Positions 7,822-17,042 are shown, numbered from the stretch's first letter. The stretch is DNA of 64,000 bases from Bacteroidales bacterium UBA6851 (GCA_002451795.1 DKDJ01000003.1:48617-112616); one strand, 5' to 3'. A program made the numbers and translations. The notes: generated from the sequence alone by a model not told the origin.

Positions 7822-9735
7822 CTAAAGCGAATCGATATTTTTCTGGTTCATAATATCCTTTCCCTCCACGGTCATAGCATACTCTATACGATCGGCATAG
7901 AATTTCTCCACCTTTCCACGAACCATCTTCATGGTAGTATTGAGCATTCCATTCTGCTCTGTAAAAGGAGTATCACCCACTATGATAGAAGCAGGCAGCC
8001 ATCTCTCAGGAAACATTCCGGCTTTCTTGCCTCCAGGACGATAGGCATCCACTTCTTCCTTGATAATAGAGAGTTGAGCTTTCTTCCCTTCCAAACTATC
8101 CGGATTGAGTCCTGCTTTCTTGACTTCCTCCGAAAGGGCGGCCTTGTTAGGGATGACAAGAACCACCGTATAAGGGCTCTGGTTGTTATAGAGCATGGAA
8201 GTCTCTATAAACTTGGAACCGTCCGCAAGGCTGTCCTCATAGCCCTCAGGAGAATACTTCTCTCCATCTGAGGCAATAAGAAGACTCTTAAAACGACCAG
8301 TAACATAAAGGTACTCAGGATCTTCCTTGCACAGATATCCGCGGTCTCCTGTATGTAGCCATCCATCTACCACAGTCTTAGCGGTAGCCTCTGGATTCTT
8401 CCAATAGCCGGCCATCACGTTCTCTCCCCTGATTACAATCTCGCCTGTCTCACCATTAGGAAGTTCCTTTCCGTCCTCATCGCAGATCTTTATATCCATA
8501 GGTTTCACCACACGTCCAGACGAACCGAAACGTGCGTGTCCTAAAGAGTTGGCACATATTACCGGAGTAGCTTCAGAAAGGCCATAGCCCTGGAAAACAG
8601 GCATACCTATAGCGCAATAATACCTCTGAAGTTCGATATCAAGGAGCGCACCTCCGCCCACAAAGAACTTCATCCTTCCGCCAAAACCTTCGCGTACCTT
8701 GGAAAATACCATAGAGTCAATGACCGCATTAATAGGCTTCCTCCACCACATCTTCCACCAAGGTTTGCCCGCATTGTAATACTCGCGGTTATATATTTCT
8801 GCATTCTTTACACCGAACTCATAAAGTTTCTCCACGAAAGCCCCTTTCTTCTTAATGGCACCGTCAAAACTCTTCTTGAAGTTTCGTGAAAGAGTCGGAA
8901 CCGAAAGAAGGACATGAGGACGGACTTCCTTAATAGCAGTAGGAATATTCTTCAGCAGCGACACAGTGCTCTTTCCGCAAGGCACAGTGGCTATGCTTCC
9001 ACCGCATTTCATCATCACATAGAATCCAGCCACATGTGCGAAGCAATGATCCAAAGGAAGTATTATCAGCATAACATCCCCCCTATCAATAGATATCACA
9101 GAAAGAGCCTGATCGACATTGGCAGTATAGTTACGGTGCGTAAGAAGGATTCCTTTAGGATCAGCCGTAGTACCGGATGTATAACTTATGTTGGCATAAT
9201 CATCCGGGCCGACAGATTCCATCCTCTCCTTCAGCAGATCTCCGTGCTCCTTCAGGTACTCCTGCCCGGCAGACCTTACCTCACCGATATACACCTCTCC
9301 TTCGCGGAGCTCTATCGGATCCATTACGATTACCTTCTCCACTTTCGGGCACTTGCCTATTACGCGACGGATTTTGTCAATCTGCGTCTGAGAAGCCACC
9401 ACAAAGCGGGCATCGGAGTGATTGATACGGAATATGAGATCCATATCAGACTCAAGTTTAAACGAGAGAGGGACATTCACCGCGCCAGCATAGAGGATAC
9501 CTAGTTCGCTGAAAATCCAATAGTTGCGTCCTTCCGATATAAGAGCGACTCTGTCACCTTTCTCCAGCCCCATGGACATGAAGCCCGCGGCAAGTATATG
9601 AGCCTCTTCTCTGGTGGCATTGAAAGAAGTCTCGGTCCAAACTCCATCTACCTTCTCGCGAAGGAAAGTTTCATCGCCATATTGGGCGGTGTAATACTCG
9701 ACGAAATCTATTATAGTTGGTCTTTTCTTTTCCAT
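7822..9735 (-). CDS. Long-chain acyl-CoA synthetase (AMP-binding)
   Basis: 637 residues, a typical long-chain fatty acid-CoA ligase. The AMP-binding signature is YTSGTTADPKGILLTHRNY. Further motifs are FQGYGLSEATPVI, GEIVIRGENVMAGYWKNPEAT, WLHTGDRGYL and VTGRFKSLLIASDGEKYSP. The enzyme activates fatty acids with ATP to acyl-AMP and then acyl-CoA, for lipid recycling or degradation. The FadD-like architecture is complete and I see no inactivating change. Its start codon overlaps the stop of the upstream deoxynucleoside kinase by one base (TAATG arrangement), which indicates translational coupling. The link to nucleoside salvage is probably transcriptional only. Confidence 0.9.
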   Translation of the reverse strand: MEKKRPTIIDFVEYYTAQYGDETFLREKVDGVWTETSFNATREEAHILAAGFMSMGLEKGDRVALISEGRNYWIFSELGILYAGAVNVPLSFKLESDMDLIFRINHSDARFVVASQTQIDKIRRVIGKCPKVEKVIVMDPIELREGEVYIGEVRSAGQEYLKEHGDLLKERMESVGPDDYANISYTSGTTADPKGILLTHRNYTANVDQALSVISIDRGDVMLIILPLDHCFAHVAGFYVMMKCGGSIATVPCGKSTVSLLKNIPTAIKEVRPHVLLSVPTLSRNFKKSFDGAIKKKGAFVEKLYEFGVKNAEIYNREYYNAGKPWWKMWWRKPINAVIDSMVFSKVREGFGGRMKFFVGGGALLDIELQRYYCAIGMPVFQGYGLSEATPVICANSLGHARFGSSGRVVKPMDIKICDEDGKELPNGETGEIVIRGENVMAGYWKNPEATAKTVVDGWLHTGDRGYLCKEDPEYLYVTGRFKSLLIASDGEKYSPEGYEDSLADGSKFIETSMLYNNQSPYTVVLVIPNKAALSEEVKKAGLNPDSLEGKKAQLSIIKEEVDAYRPGGKKAGMFPERWLPASIIVGDTPFTEQNGMLNTTMKMVRGKVEKFYADRIEYAMTVEGKDIMNQKNIDSL

Positions 9736-10367
9736 TATTTTTCAATTTTAGTCTGAGGAAACAGCCCATACAACTGAGCATCTATCATGTCTGTAACTTT
9801 CTCGAAATCTTCAGGACGATCGCCGAACTTAATATGGTCAGCATCTATCACCAGAAGATTACCGGTATATCCGCTTATCCATTTCTCATATTTTTCATTG
9901 AGTCCTGTAAGGTAGTCGATACGGATACTCTTTTCATAATCGCGTCCTCTTTTCTGAATTTGAGATATGAGATTAGGTATGGTAGAACGCAAATAAATCA
10001 GAAGATCCAGATTGCCCACAAGAGACATCATAAGGTCGAAAAGGTCGGAATAGTTCTCGAAATCACGAGTGCTCATAAGTCCCATGTCGTGGAGATTAGG
10101 GGCAAATATCCTGGCATCTTCAAATATAGTCCTATCTTGTACTACTATATCGTCAGTCTTGGAGATATCCACCACATCCTTAAATCGCTTGTTGAGAAAA
10201 TATATCTGGAGGTTAAACGACCACCGCTCCATATCCTCATAAAAGTCAGCAAGATATGGGTTAAAATCCACGGATTCATACTTCGGAATCCACCCATAAT
10301 GGGAGACCAGCATCTTGGTGAGCGTAGTCTTTCCGCTCCCTATGTTTCCTGCAATCGCTATATGCAT
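9735..10367 (-). CDS. Deoxynucleoside kinase (copy 1)
   Basis: 210 residues. The P-loop GNIGSGKTTLTKML is at the N terminus, the DRT-type signature IVVQDRTIFEDA is in the middle, and the Arg-rich lid LISQIQKRGRDYEKS follows, with LLVIDADHIKF near the end. This is the dCK/dGK-like family that 5'-phosphorylates deoxynucleosides, usually deoxyadenosine or deoxyguanosine in bacteria. It is a tandem paralogue of the gene just upstream, and I estimate about 60 percent identity by eye. The two may differ in base preference or form a heterodimer, as do the paired dAK/dGK enzymes known from some Firmicutes; neither is shown by the sequence. Its stop overlaps the acyl-CoA ligase start. Confidence 0.9.
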   Translation of the reverse strand: MHIAIAGNIGSGKTTLTKMLVSHYGWIPKYESVDFNPYLADFYEDMERWSFNLQIYFLNKRFKDVVDISKTDDIVVQDRTIFEDARIFAPNLHDMGLMSTRDFENYSDLFDLMMSLVGNLDLLIYLRSTIPNLISQIQKRGRDYEKSIRIDYLTGLNEKYEKWISGYTGNLLVIDADHIKFGDRPEDFEKVTDMIDAQLYGLFPQTKIEK

Positions 10368-10407
10368 ACGTTATGTTGTTATAATTCGCAAAGTTAGCAA
10401 TAAAATA

Positions 10408-11034
10408 CTACTTGAACAACCCGTAGAGTTCGGCATCTATCTTGTCCGTAATAGATGCAAAATCTTCCGGTCTATTCTCAAAATCAAGTTCATCGGCATC
10501 TATTACAAGCAGCCGTCCGCTATATCCACCGATCCACTTCTCGTACTTGTCATTAAGACCTCCAAGATAATCAAGACTCATGCTCTGCTCATAGTCACGA
10601 CCTCGCTTCTGGATTTGAGACACAAGATGAGGGACCGAAGAGCGCAGATAAATCAGCAAATCAGGAAGTCTGACCATCGACATCATCAGAGAAAAAATCT
10701 GCATATATGTTTCGTAGTCACGCTGGCTAAGATTGCCCATCTCCCTATTGTTTTCCACAAAAATGTGTACACCTTCCAGGATTGTTCTATCCTGAATGAT
10801 CACATCATCAGATTTGGAAATCTCCAGCAGATCCTTGAATCTCTGTGCCAGGAAATAAGTCTCGAGGTTGTACGACCACCTCGGAATATCATGATAATAG
10901 TCCTCAAGATAAGGATTATACGTCACCGACTCATATTTAGGTGTCCACCCATAGTGCTCGGCAAGCATCCTTGTGAGGGTTGTCTTTCCACTACCTATAT
11001 TACCAGCTATACCTATATGCATTGATTTCTTCAT
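10408..11034 (-). CDS. Deoxynucleoside kinase (copy 2)
   Basis: 208 residues from the ATG at 11034. A second ATG at 11022 (MHIGIAGN) aligns exactly with the start of copy 1 and is equally plausible. It has the same motifs as copy 1: GNIGSGKTTLTRML, VIIQDRTILEGVHIF, LVSQIQKRGRDYEQS and LLVIDADELDF. It is the first gene of a five-gene co-directional group (kinase, kinase, acyl-CoA ligase, ROK kinase, FKBP). A -7-like element on the minus strand lies about 40 bp upstream (11073-11080). The enzyme acts in cytoplasmic salvage of deoxynucleosides. Tandem duplication followed by divergence is the simplest origin for the pair. Confidence 0.9.
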   Translation of the reverse strand: MKKSMHIGIAGNIGSGKTTLTRMLAEHYGWTPKYESVTYNPYLEDYYHDIPRWSYNLETYFLAQRFKDLLEISKSDDVIIQDRTILEGVHIFVENNREMGNLSQRDYETYMQIFSLMMSMVRLPDLLIYLRSSVPHLVSQIQKRGRDYEQSMSLDYLGGLNDKYEKWIGGYSGRLLVIDADELDFENRPEDFASITDKIDAELYGLFK

Positions 11035-11072
11035 TTAGAGTGTGGCCAGTCTGGCATCACACTACAAACGCG

Positions 11073-11100
11073 CAAAATTAATGAAAAATTCGTACTTTTG
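11073..11100. promoter_or_regulatory. Divergent back-to-back promoter elements
   Basis: A minus-strand TAATTTTG (11080-11073) faces away from a plus-strand TACTTTTG (11093-11100), with 12 bp between them. Both match the Bacteroides -7 consensus TAnnTTTG. They would drive the deoxynucleoside kinase operon (minus) and the metallo-hydrolase gene (plus). A clear -33 TTTG is not visible for either. Confidence 0.55.
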
Positions 11101-11118
11101 GGGAAGAAAATACATGAT

Positions 11119-11826
11119 ATGCTCAATATAGATATTTTGACATTTAACCTCTTCGAAGAGAAGACCTACATAGTCAGTCGCAGTGCCGGAAGCTGCGTAA
11201 TAGTGGATCCTGGATGCAGCAGCGAAGCCGAAAGAAAGTCCTTGATGGACACTTTGGCACACGAAGAGGTGATTCCAAGGGCAGTACTGCTAACCCATGG
11301 GCACCTTGATCATATCTACGGAGCTGCATTCATCCAAAGTGCATATCATGGCATTCCTGTCTACATGAATTCGTCCGACATGAAAGTCGTTCAGTCTATG
11401 GGAGCAATGGCTCACCGTTTCAACATGGAAGTTCCTGATATAGGATTCAAGACTACCGACATCCATGACGGAGACACCCTGAAAGAAGCAGGCATCAGTT
11501 TCAGGGTCATTCAGACGCCCGGGCATACTCCAGGTGGCGTGTGCTACTTAATCGAAGATGAAGCGGTATTGTTCTCTGGAGACACTCTTTTCGCCGGAGC
11601 TATAGGAAGAACAGATCTCGGGTATGGGGAATATGACGATGAGATCCGGTCGATAATGGAAAAGATCATACTTCTTGACCCATCGGTAAAAGTGTACCCA
11701 GGACACGGCCCTGCCACTACCATCGGAGATGAGCGCACCGCGAACCCGTTTCTGGAGCCGTTCAACGAGCCTGAAGAGGAGTTCAACCCTGATGCCGAAC
11801 CGGTAGTCATACACAGAAGCCAATAA
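11119..11826 (+). CDS. Metallo-beta-lactamase-fold hydrolase (glyoxalase II-like, YcbL type)
   Basis: 235 residues from ATG 11119. The frame could open earlier at a TTG at 11098, but that codon lies within the -7 promoter element, so I reject it. The zinc-binding motif THGHLDHIYG (HxHxDH) is followed by TPGHTPGGVCY, FSGDTLFAGAIGRTD and YPGHGPATTIGDE, which are the remaining metal ligands of the fold. The pattern resembles the small glyoxalase II-like hydrolases that act on S-lactoylglutathione-type or other thioesters. Bacteroidota usually lack glutathione, so the true substrate is uncertain. It is a single-gene unit, convergent with the SIMPL gene. Confidence 0.88.
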   Translation: MLNIDILTFNLFEEKTYIVSRSAGSCVIVDPGCSSEAERKSLMDTLAHEEVIPRAVLLTHGHLDHIYGAAFIQSAYHGIPVYMNSSDMKVVQSMGAMAHRFNMEVPDIGFKTTDIHDGDTLKEAGISFRVIQTPGHTPGGVCYLIEDEAVLFSGDTLFAGAIGRTDLGYGEYDDEIRSIMEKIILLDPSVKVYPGHGPATTIGDERTANPFLEPFNEPEEEFNPDAEPVVIHRSQ

Positions 11827-11830
11827 AAAA

Positions 11831-11850
11831 CCGGCCCTTTCCGGGGCCGG
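11831..11850 (-). terminator. GC-rich terminator between converging genes
   Basis: CCGGCCC (11831-11837) pairs with GGGCCGG (11844-11850) around a 6-nt loop. On the minus strand it is followed directly by TTTTTTATTG, a good T-tract, so it mainly ends the SIMPL gene. The plus-strand tail (CATTCTAATT) is weaker. Confidence 0.75.
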
Positions 11851-11854
11851 CATT

Positions 11855-12559
11855 CTAATTCTTAAGATAGTAAGTCACTGATGTCACCACACGAACTTTC
11901 TTTATGTGAGGAGTGTTGCTGTCGCGGCTTTCGATAGAGAACACACCCTGACTCGCTGTCTTTATCTTACCGAGCCGGCTGCCAGAGTCACTGGCAAACT
12001 TCTGAGCCACCTCACGTGCGTTCTTCGTCGCCTCCTCCACCATTATCGGTTTCAACTCATTAAGCGCCTCATACTTGAATTCAAGCGGATTTTCCCAACT
12101 GTTTCCGCTGATTACCACCCCTTTCCGGAGCAGTTCAGACTGGCGAGAAAGCAGAGCCAGCACATCATCCACTTTGTCAGAGCACACCGTTACCACATTG
12201 GTGGCGATATAGCGAAATGCACGATTGGTGTCTCCGTATTCATTGGCTAGTTTGTCTGAAACAGACGGCACACTAACTGTTATTTCCGCTTCGGATATTC
12301 CACCAGATTTTAGAAAATCCATTATCTGCGCATTGCTATTATCTGTCATATCATAGACAGACTGAACATCATTTGACATAACCTTATAAGTAATTGGCCA
12401 AATGACTTTATCCGCCTCCACTTCCTTTTCGCAAAGGCCTTTGACAACCACCGTCCGATCAAACGAACGATACTCTTTCACTGCTACTGGAATCATTATT
12501 CCAAGTACCATCAAGCCCACCATTACGGCAAGGCCAGCATAAAAATTACCCTTATTCAT
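11855..12559 (-). CDS. SIMPL-domain (DUF541) protein
   Basis: 234 residues. One N-terminal membrane segment or uncleaved signal (residues about 7-27, YAGLAVMVGLMVLGIMIPV) is followed by a SIMPL domain. Family landmarks are VVVKGLCEKEVEADKVIWPI near the start and ATKNAREVAQKFASDSGSRL near the end. SIMPL proteins are envelope-anchored and oligomerise in other bacteria, where they have been linked to stress tolerance; no enzymatic activity is established. It lies 29 bp downstream of the TonB-receptor remnant and may have lost its original promoter context. A GC-rich terminator follows it. Confidence 0.85.
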   Translation of the reverse strand: MNKGNFYAGLAVMVGLMVLGIMIPVAVKEYRSFDRTVVVKGLCEKEVEADKVIWPITYKVMSNDVQSVYDMTDNSNAQIMDFLKSGGISEAEITVSVPSVSDKLANEYGDTNRAFRYIATNVVTVCSDKVDDVLALLSRQSELLRKGVVISGNSWENPLEFKYEALNELKPIMVEEATKNAREVAQKFASDSGSRLGKIKTASQGVFSIESRDSNTPHIKKVRVVTSVTYYLKN

Positions 12560-12588
12560 AACCGTTCTATTCTACAAAAAACGCACCA

Positions 12589-13452
12589 TTAGAACTTTAT
12601 CTTATAGCTGACGCTTGGCATTATCGGGATCAGCGAAACCTGCCTCCACTCACGCGATTTGTCATCATATATGATAGAGAACGGATTATGGCGGTTCAGC
12701 ATGTTATATAATCCCACCTTCAACTCTTGAGGATATTTCGTCTTGAAATCAATATTGCATCCTATATCAAGTCTGATATAATTCGGCATACGGTAATTGT
12801 TGGTGCTGGTAAAATAGTCAATGATGATAGTCTCTCCAAACGGCGTAAATGCGGGATAATCTCCTGCCGCGACCGTTTCCCAATGACCAGATTGGAAAGT
12901 AAACAACCCATTCAATGACACGGTCATCTTTTCATTGTCCGCCACCAAGACATTCGCTGTCGCATTCAATATGTGACGACGATCAAACTTAGCAGGGAAT
13001 CGCACTCCATTATTAACCCCATCGAAGCAGCGGTCAGTCTTGGAGTAAGTATATGCCACTCTATAATTCAACATCTTCCCCACTTTCTCGTAAAGAAACT
13101 CCACTCCCCACGAAGTACCGCTCCCGACTTTAACATTATTGCTCCATCCCGCTATTGCCGAACTGAAGAGAAGACTGGCATCTGAAAAATGCACAAGCCC
13201 ATCCATCTTCTTATCATACGCTCCCAAAGATATATGGTGTTTTCCAAAGGACATAAAAGCTCCCGCATAGTACTGCGTCGCATGCTCCGGTGGACGGTTC
13301 GGATTGGTAGGCACAATCAAATCCATAGACCATCCAAGAGGAATCCCTTCCAGAGCATGATAATACTGCACCGTCCAATCAGCAGTCGCTTCAATTGACA
13401 GCCATTTGGCAAGTTTCAGTTTGGCAAGAATACTGGCTTCCGGATTGAAACG
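12589..13452 (-). pseudogene. TonB-dependent receptor, C-terminal remnant
   Basis: A 288-codon frame encodes only the last third of a TonB-dependent outer-membrane receptor: strands such as QYYAGAFMSFGKHHISLGAY, WGVEFLYEKVGKMLNYRVAY, PAKFDRRHILNATANVLV and YPQELKVGLYNMLNRHNPF, ending in KIKF. Signal peptide, plug and N-terminal barrel are absent. The frame enters directly from the DUF4249 sequence at about 13452: the in-frame part starting RFNPEASILAKL follows DUF4249 sequence in another frame. I therefore read it as the product of a deletion that joined two adjacent genes. DUF4249 proteins are commonly encoded beside TonB receptors, which supports this. A start at the ATG at 13371 is possible but would not give an exported protein. 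Confidence 0.75.
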
Positions 13453-14440
13453 CCACCTTCTATATTGGAATGCAGATTAGACGTATCGTATGCCGATGTC
13501 AAATCGTGTTCCAATGACTTGCTCTTTGTATAAACTTCGCGCAAGTACTTGTCATATTCTTCAGGAACACAATAGACATTCAAAAAAGAATATCGCCACG
13601 GCATGCCAGCGCCAGGACTGTCACTATAAAAAAAGACACTGGCACCTGATTTCTTGGTTCAAAGAGGGGCCCTGGGACAATAAAGAACGACTCCTCACTC
13701 TTAAAATTCCCTATCCGAACAAATTTATCATACAATGGATAGTCGGCAATTTCCTTTTTCGCAAAATTGAATATCGACTCATACATTTTACCCATATCTG
13801 TCCCGGCCGTCCCACGAAAAGACAATTCAGAATAACGTTTCCCCGTGATATTGAACCCATCCACATGCGTATAGTTGGTAGTCAAATACATATGTTGTTC
13901 CGTATCTCCTTCAGAAGGACCGGTCTGCTCCCCAGCCGTCACCCATATAGTCTCATTCTCCGGGGCATCTTCCCAGAACTGGAACTCCGCAAATACTTGA
14001 TAGAAAGGCTCGCGTTTTTCCCCAGAATGGAGCCAGCGTACATCAAAACTCCTTCCTTGTATCGTCTGTGTCTTAGCAGAAATCAATCCACGTCCGGGAA
14101 TTTCTATTTTCAGTACATATTCAACACCTCTTTTAATAAACATCGCCTCCGTCTCCCACAAATCACCGCCCTTATATGCGAAAGGAATCTTCTTTTCACC
14201 CTCTTCCAGATAGACAGTTGCCTCTACCACAGGTATATAATCCGCTTGACCTTTCCCCTTCACATACATAAGATTCAGTGTCTGAACGGTTTTCTCTGCC
14301 CGATTAAATATGATATTGTTCTTCAAAACGCAATACACCATGACCGGCAAATCCTTCTCTCCCGGATCCAGCACTATCGGCTCCACGCACCCGAAAAGCA
14401 GCAATGCCAGAAGGGAAATAGTTAAACTAAATCTTTTCAT
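13453..14440 (-). pseudogene. DUF4249 lipoprotein gene, frameshifted and fused to TonB-receptor remnant
   Basis: The first frame (14440 to 13580) gives a lipoprotein start (MKRFSLTISLLALLLFGC, Cys18) and a DUF4249 body ending normally at FFIVPGPLFEP, then runs into unrelated sequence and stops. The family sequence resumes in a different frame (SGASVFFYSDSPGAGMPWRY, then NVYCVPEEYDKYLREVY and SNIEGG), so one net base has been lost between about 13620 and 13675. The gene then breaks at about 13453, lacking the last 25 or so residues seen in the intact paralogue (ending FREYHGS), and continues into the TonB-receptor remnant. Two independent lesions make this a decayed gene. An assembly or base-calling error could account for the frameshift but not easily for the fusion. 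Confidence 0.8.
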
Positions 14441-14459
14441 AATGCATGTTATTAATTAT
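14361..14459 (-). repeat. Direct repeat A: 5' end of DUF4249 gene and its upstream DNA
   Basis: This 99-bp block is repeated at 15628-15726 with three mismatches by my count. It covers the first 27 codons of the decayed DUF4249 gene and about 19 bp before its ATG. Weaker similarity continues upstream to about 14520, with the shared word AATCCAAGACAAAAA. Confidence 0.85.
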
Positions 14460-14618
14460 AGTGTTGGCCATTAATTAATGCAAAGAAACAAAAAATCCAA
14501 GACAAAAAACAATATATTCTAAATTTATCATGCCCTAACTGACAGTTGCATGCGCGGGCACAAAAGAGCTCGCTTATATGTCAATCCATGTCCACGAATT
14601 CAATTATTACCATCCTAA

Positions 14619-15707
14619 TTAACTTCCATGATACTCTCGAAAGATTTTATGCCAAAGTTCATCATTAATAGCCGGCCTAAGAAATGTAAATCCGCTAGAA
14701 TAATAACTTCCAAAAATCCCAAAGCCTTGATGTATATTCGAATATATATCCCTTGCAGACGAGTATAAAAAACTTAAATCAGATTTTAATGACTGATTAT
14801 AAATATATACACTTCGCATGTACTGGTCAAAAGCCTTGTCGAAACAATAATAGTTCATACACGCATAACCAGAATCATCATTCGGAACAGCTTCTCCAGG
14901 GGATGGTCCAGGAATTGTCAGCGGACCAGCAAAAAAACGATATCTACCACCTTCTTCAAGCCGACCAAGTCTTATAAAGTCCTCATATAAAAGATAATCT
15001 GGAATATTTTCTTTAGCTCTATCAAAGACAGCCTTATAATAGGCTTCAAGATAGTTCTCCGGATGAAGATTTCCGACAAAATCAAGTTCAGAAAATTTCT
15101 TTCTTGTCAGAGTCATTTCATCAACATTAGGACCACTGGCTGTCAAATACGGTAAATAAACAAGGCCACTCGGTGTGAATTCCACCGCATTGAGCCAAAC
15201 AGCACAACCCGACAAAGACTCGGGTGGAAATTTTCTGGCAGCAGTGTTAAAGAGCGATAGTGTCATCTCCTCAGAAATTATGTCATCTGCTTTCATCCCG
15301 AAAAATATTATAGGCGGAGTTAAAGTCTCTGCCCAGATTGGCAATCTACCAGGTATTTCTATATAAAGTTTATATTTATGATATGTTTTTATACTGATCT
15401 TTTCAGACTTCCATATCCCTTCTCCGCTATATATAAATGGAATTGAATCATTGCCGTCTATTATACAAGCGGTCATTTTATCTTCTTCTACCGGTACATC
15501 CTTAGACTCAGATTTGCCTTTCACATATAGTAATTTCAGTTTCAATTCTTGAGGATTCTCAGCAAGATCAATATTTATTACACATTCAGCCACTATAGGA
15601 CGCTTCTCGTCCACAACCCCTAATTCGCCCGGATCCAGCACTATCGGCTCCACGCAACCGAAAAGCAGCAATGCCGGAAGGGAAATAGTTAAACTAAATC
15701 TTTTCAT
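14619..15707 (-). CDS. DUF4249 lipoprotein, intact paralogue
   Basis: 362 residues. The signal peptide MKRFSLTISLPALLLFGC (Cys18) and the following VEPIVLDPGE are nearly identical to the neighbouring decayed copy, while the rest is strongly diverged. The body shows the same element order: LKLLYVKGKSES, YKLYIEIPGRLPIWAETLTPP, KKFSELDFVG, YEDFIRLGRL, FFAGPLTIPGPSPGE, NYYCFDKAFDQYMRSVY, and a Gly-rich tail (IHQGFGIFGSYYSSG). DUF4249 proteins are outer-membrane lipoproteins usually encoded beside a TonB-dependent receptor, and the partnership is thought to serve uptake. Here no intact receptor is adjacent, only the remnant 1.2 kb downstream, so this copy may be an orphan. The 178 bp downstream hold no gene. 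Confidence 0.8.
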   Translation of the reverse strand: MKRFSLTISLPALLLFGCVEPIVLDPGELGVVDEKRPIVAECVINIDLAENPQELKLKLLYVKGKSESKDVPVEEDKMTACIIDGNDSIPFIYSGEGIWKSEKISIKTYHKYKLYIEIPGRLPIWAETLTPPIIFFGMKADDIISEEMTLSLFNTAARKFPPESLSGCAVWLNAVEFTPSGLVYLPYLTASGPNVDEMTLTRKKFSELDFVGNLHPENYLEAYYKAVFDRAKENIPDYLLYEDFIRLGRLEEGGRYRFFAGPLTIPGPSPGEAVPNDDSGYACMNYYCFDKAFDQYMRSVYIYNQSLKSDLSFLYSSARDIYSNIHQGFGIFGSYYSSGFTFLRPAINDELWHKIFREYHGS

Positions 15708-15726
15708 AATGCGTGTTATTAATTAT
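15628..15726 (-). repeat. Direct repeat B: 5' end of DUF4249 gene and its upstream DNA
   Basis: Partner of the block at 14361-14459 (96 of 99 positions alike by my count). It spans the signal-peptide coding region and the sequence just before the ATG of the intact DUF4249 gene. The near identity contrasts with the diverged remainder of the two genes. Confidence 0.85.
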
Positions 15727-15785
15727 GCCATTGACTATCAGTCAATACAAAGGAACAAATAATCCAAGACAAAAACAATATACGA

Positions 15786-17042
15786 TTATTTTTTCTCCCA
15801 AATGTAGATTTTATCCCCGCGACGAAGACGACCTTCCGGGCACAAGGACGGGTCAATAGCCACAGAGCATCGGGTACCTTTTTCAGTAACCTCAGCGGAC
15901 TTAAGGTTGACTCGCATATCTTCCACAGTGAACTCCACAACTCCAGTAGTAGCGCCAATAGCCATAGTCTTATCACCTATATGTAAAGACGCAGATTCCA
16001 CGGCTATTTCCACAACGCCTATTCTGTCAAACCAGTTGGTAACCTTACCGCAATACACCTTTTTCAACGTAGCCTGAGAGCCATACACGTCACTCCACTG
16101 TCCAAGATATGCTCCTTGATAGTAACCATCCCAAAAGCCTCTATTGAACACTTCCGAGAGCTCGGCTTTAAGAGATGCCGCGAGCTCCAGCGTATAAGTC
16201 CCTTCACACACGGCATCGGCTGCCCTACGATAGCAAGAAGAGCACCTCTTGACGTACTCAGCAGATCTTGCGCGCCCCTCAATCTTAAAGACTCTCACCC
16301 CACTATCTACGATGCGATCCATGAAGTCTATGGTACACAAGTCTTTAGGCGACATGATGTATTTGTTGTCAATATTAAGTTTGTTCCCAGTTTCAAGATC
16401 GGTAACTTCATAGCCTCGCCGGCATATCTGATAGCAAGCTCCCCTGTTGGCGGACGCACCGTAGGTATGAAGAGACAGATAACATTTGCCGCTAATGGCC
16501 ATACACAATGCTCCGTGGGCAAACATCTCTATGCGAACAAGTTTGCCGGAAGGGCCGCAGATATTGTCCCGCAGGATCGTTTCATGTATTTCCTTTACCT
16601 GATCAAGATTCAGTTCCCTCGCAAGCACCACGACATCTGCATACTGGGCATAGAACATCAACGCCTCAACATTCGAAATGGAAAGTTGTGTAGAAATATG
16701 CACCTCAAGTCCGATCTTGCGACAATATGAGATGGCTGCCATATCAGAAGCGATAATGGCATCCACACCAGCGGATAGAGCCGAATCAAGAGCTTTCCGC
16801 ATCGGTTCCAAATCCTCCTGATATAAGACTATATTGAGAGTCATATAGCTTTTCACCCCAGCCTCGCGGCAGATACGGACAACCTCCGGAAGGTCGTCTG
16901 CCTGGAAGTTATTGGCCGAATGGCTACGCATATTAAGGTGTCCAACTCCAAAATACACTGAATCTGCGCCACCCTGAATAGCAGCGCGAAGACACTCAAA
17001 ATTGCCGGCCGGAGCCATTATTTCCAATTCTTTTCTTTCCAT
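15786..17042 (-). CDS. Peptidase U32-family protein (TrhP/YegQ-like)
   Basis: 418 residues. The N-terminal half is a TIM-barrel-like segment starting ELEIMAPAGNFECLRAAIQG, with GADSVYFGVG. The U32 signature is intact: EMFAHGALCMAISGKCYLS, then NRGACYQICRR, with the cluster-ligating cysteines. The C-terminal beta-barrel contains KVYCGKVTNWFDRIGVVEI and RLRRGDKIYIW. Members such as TrhP and RlhA are now known to act in prephenate-dependent hydroxylation of tRNA or rRNA rather than as proteases, and I favour that reading. It is the last gene of the EamA-S41-RecO-U32 group, 20 bp downstream of recO. The DUF4249 repeat region begins about 60 bp beyond its stop. Confidence 0.88.
   Translation of the reverse strand: MERKELEIMAPAGNFECLRAAIQGGADSVYFGVGHLNMRSHSANNFQADDLPEVVRICREAGVKSYMTLNIVLYQEDLEPMRKALDSALSAGVDAIIASDMAAISYCRKIGLEVHISTQLSISNVEALMFYAQYADVVVLARELNLDQVKEIHETILRDNICGPSGKLVRIEMFAHGALCMAISGKCYLSLHTYGASANRGACYQICRRGYEVTDLETGNKLNIDNKYIMSPKDLCTIDFMDRIVDSGVRVFKIEGRARSAEYVKRCSSCYRRAADAVCEGTYTLELAASLKAELSEVFNRGFWDGYYQGAYLGQWSDVYGSQATLKKVYCGKVTNWFDRIGVVEIAVESASLHIGDKTMAIGATTGVVEFTVEDMRVNLKSAEVTEKGTRCSVAIDPSLCPEGRLRRGDKIYIWEKK

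Noticed and set aside
11098..11118. TTG start for the metallo-hydrolase gene, extending it by 7 residues
   Set aside because: The TTG lies in the -7 promoter element, so it would not be in the transcript.
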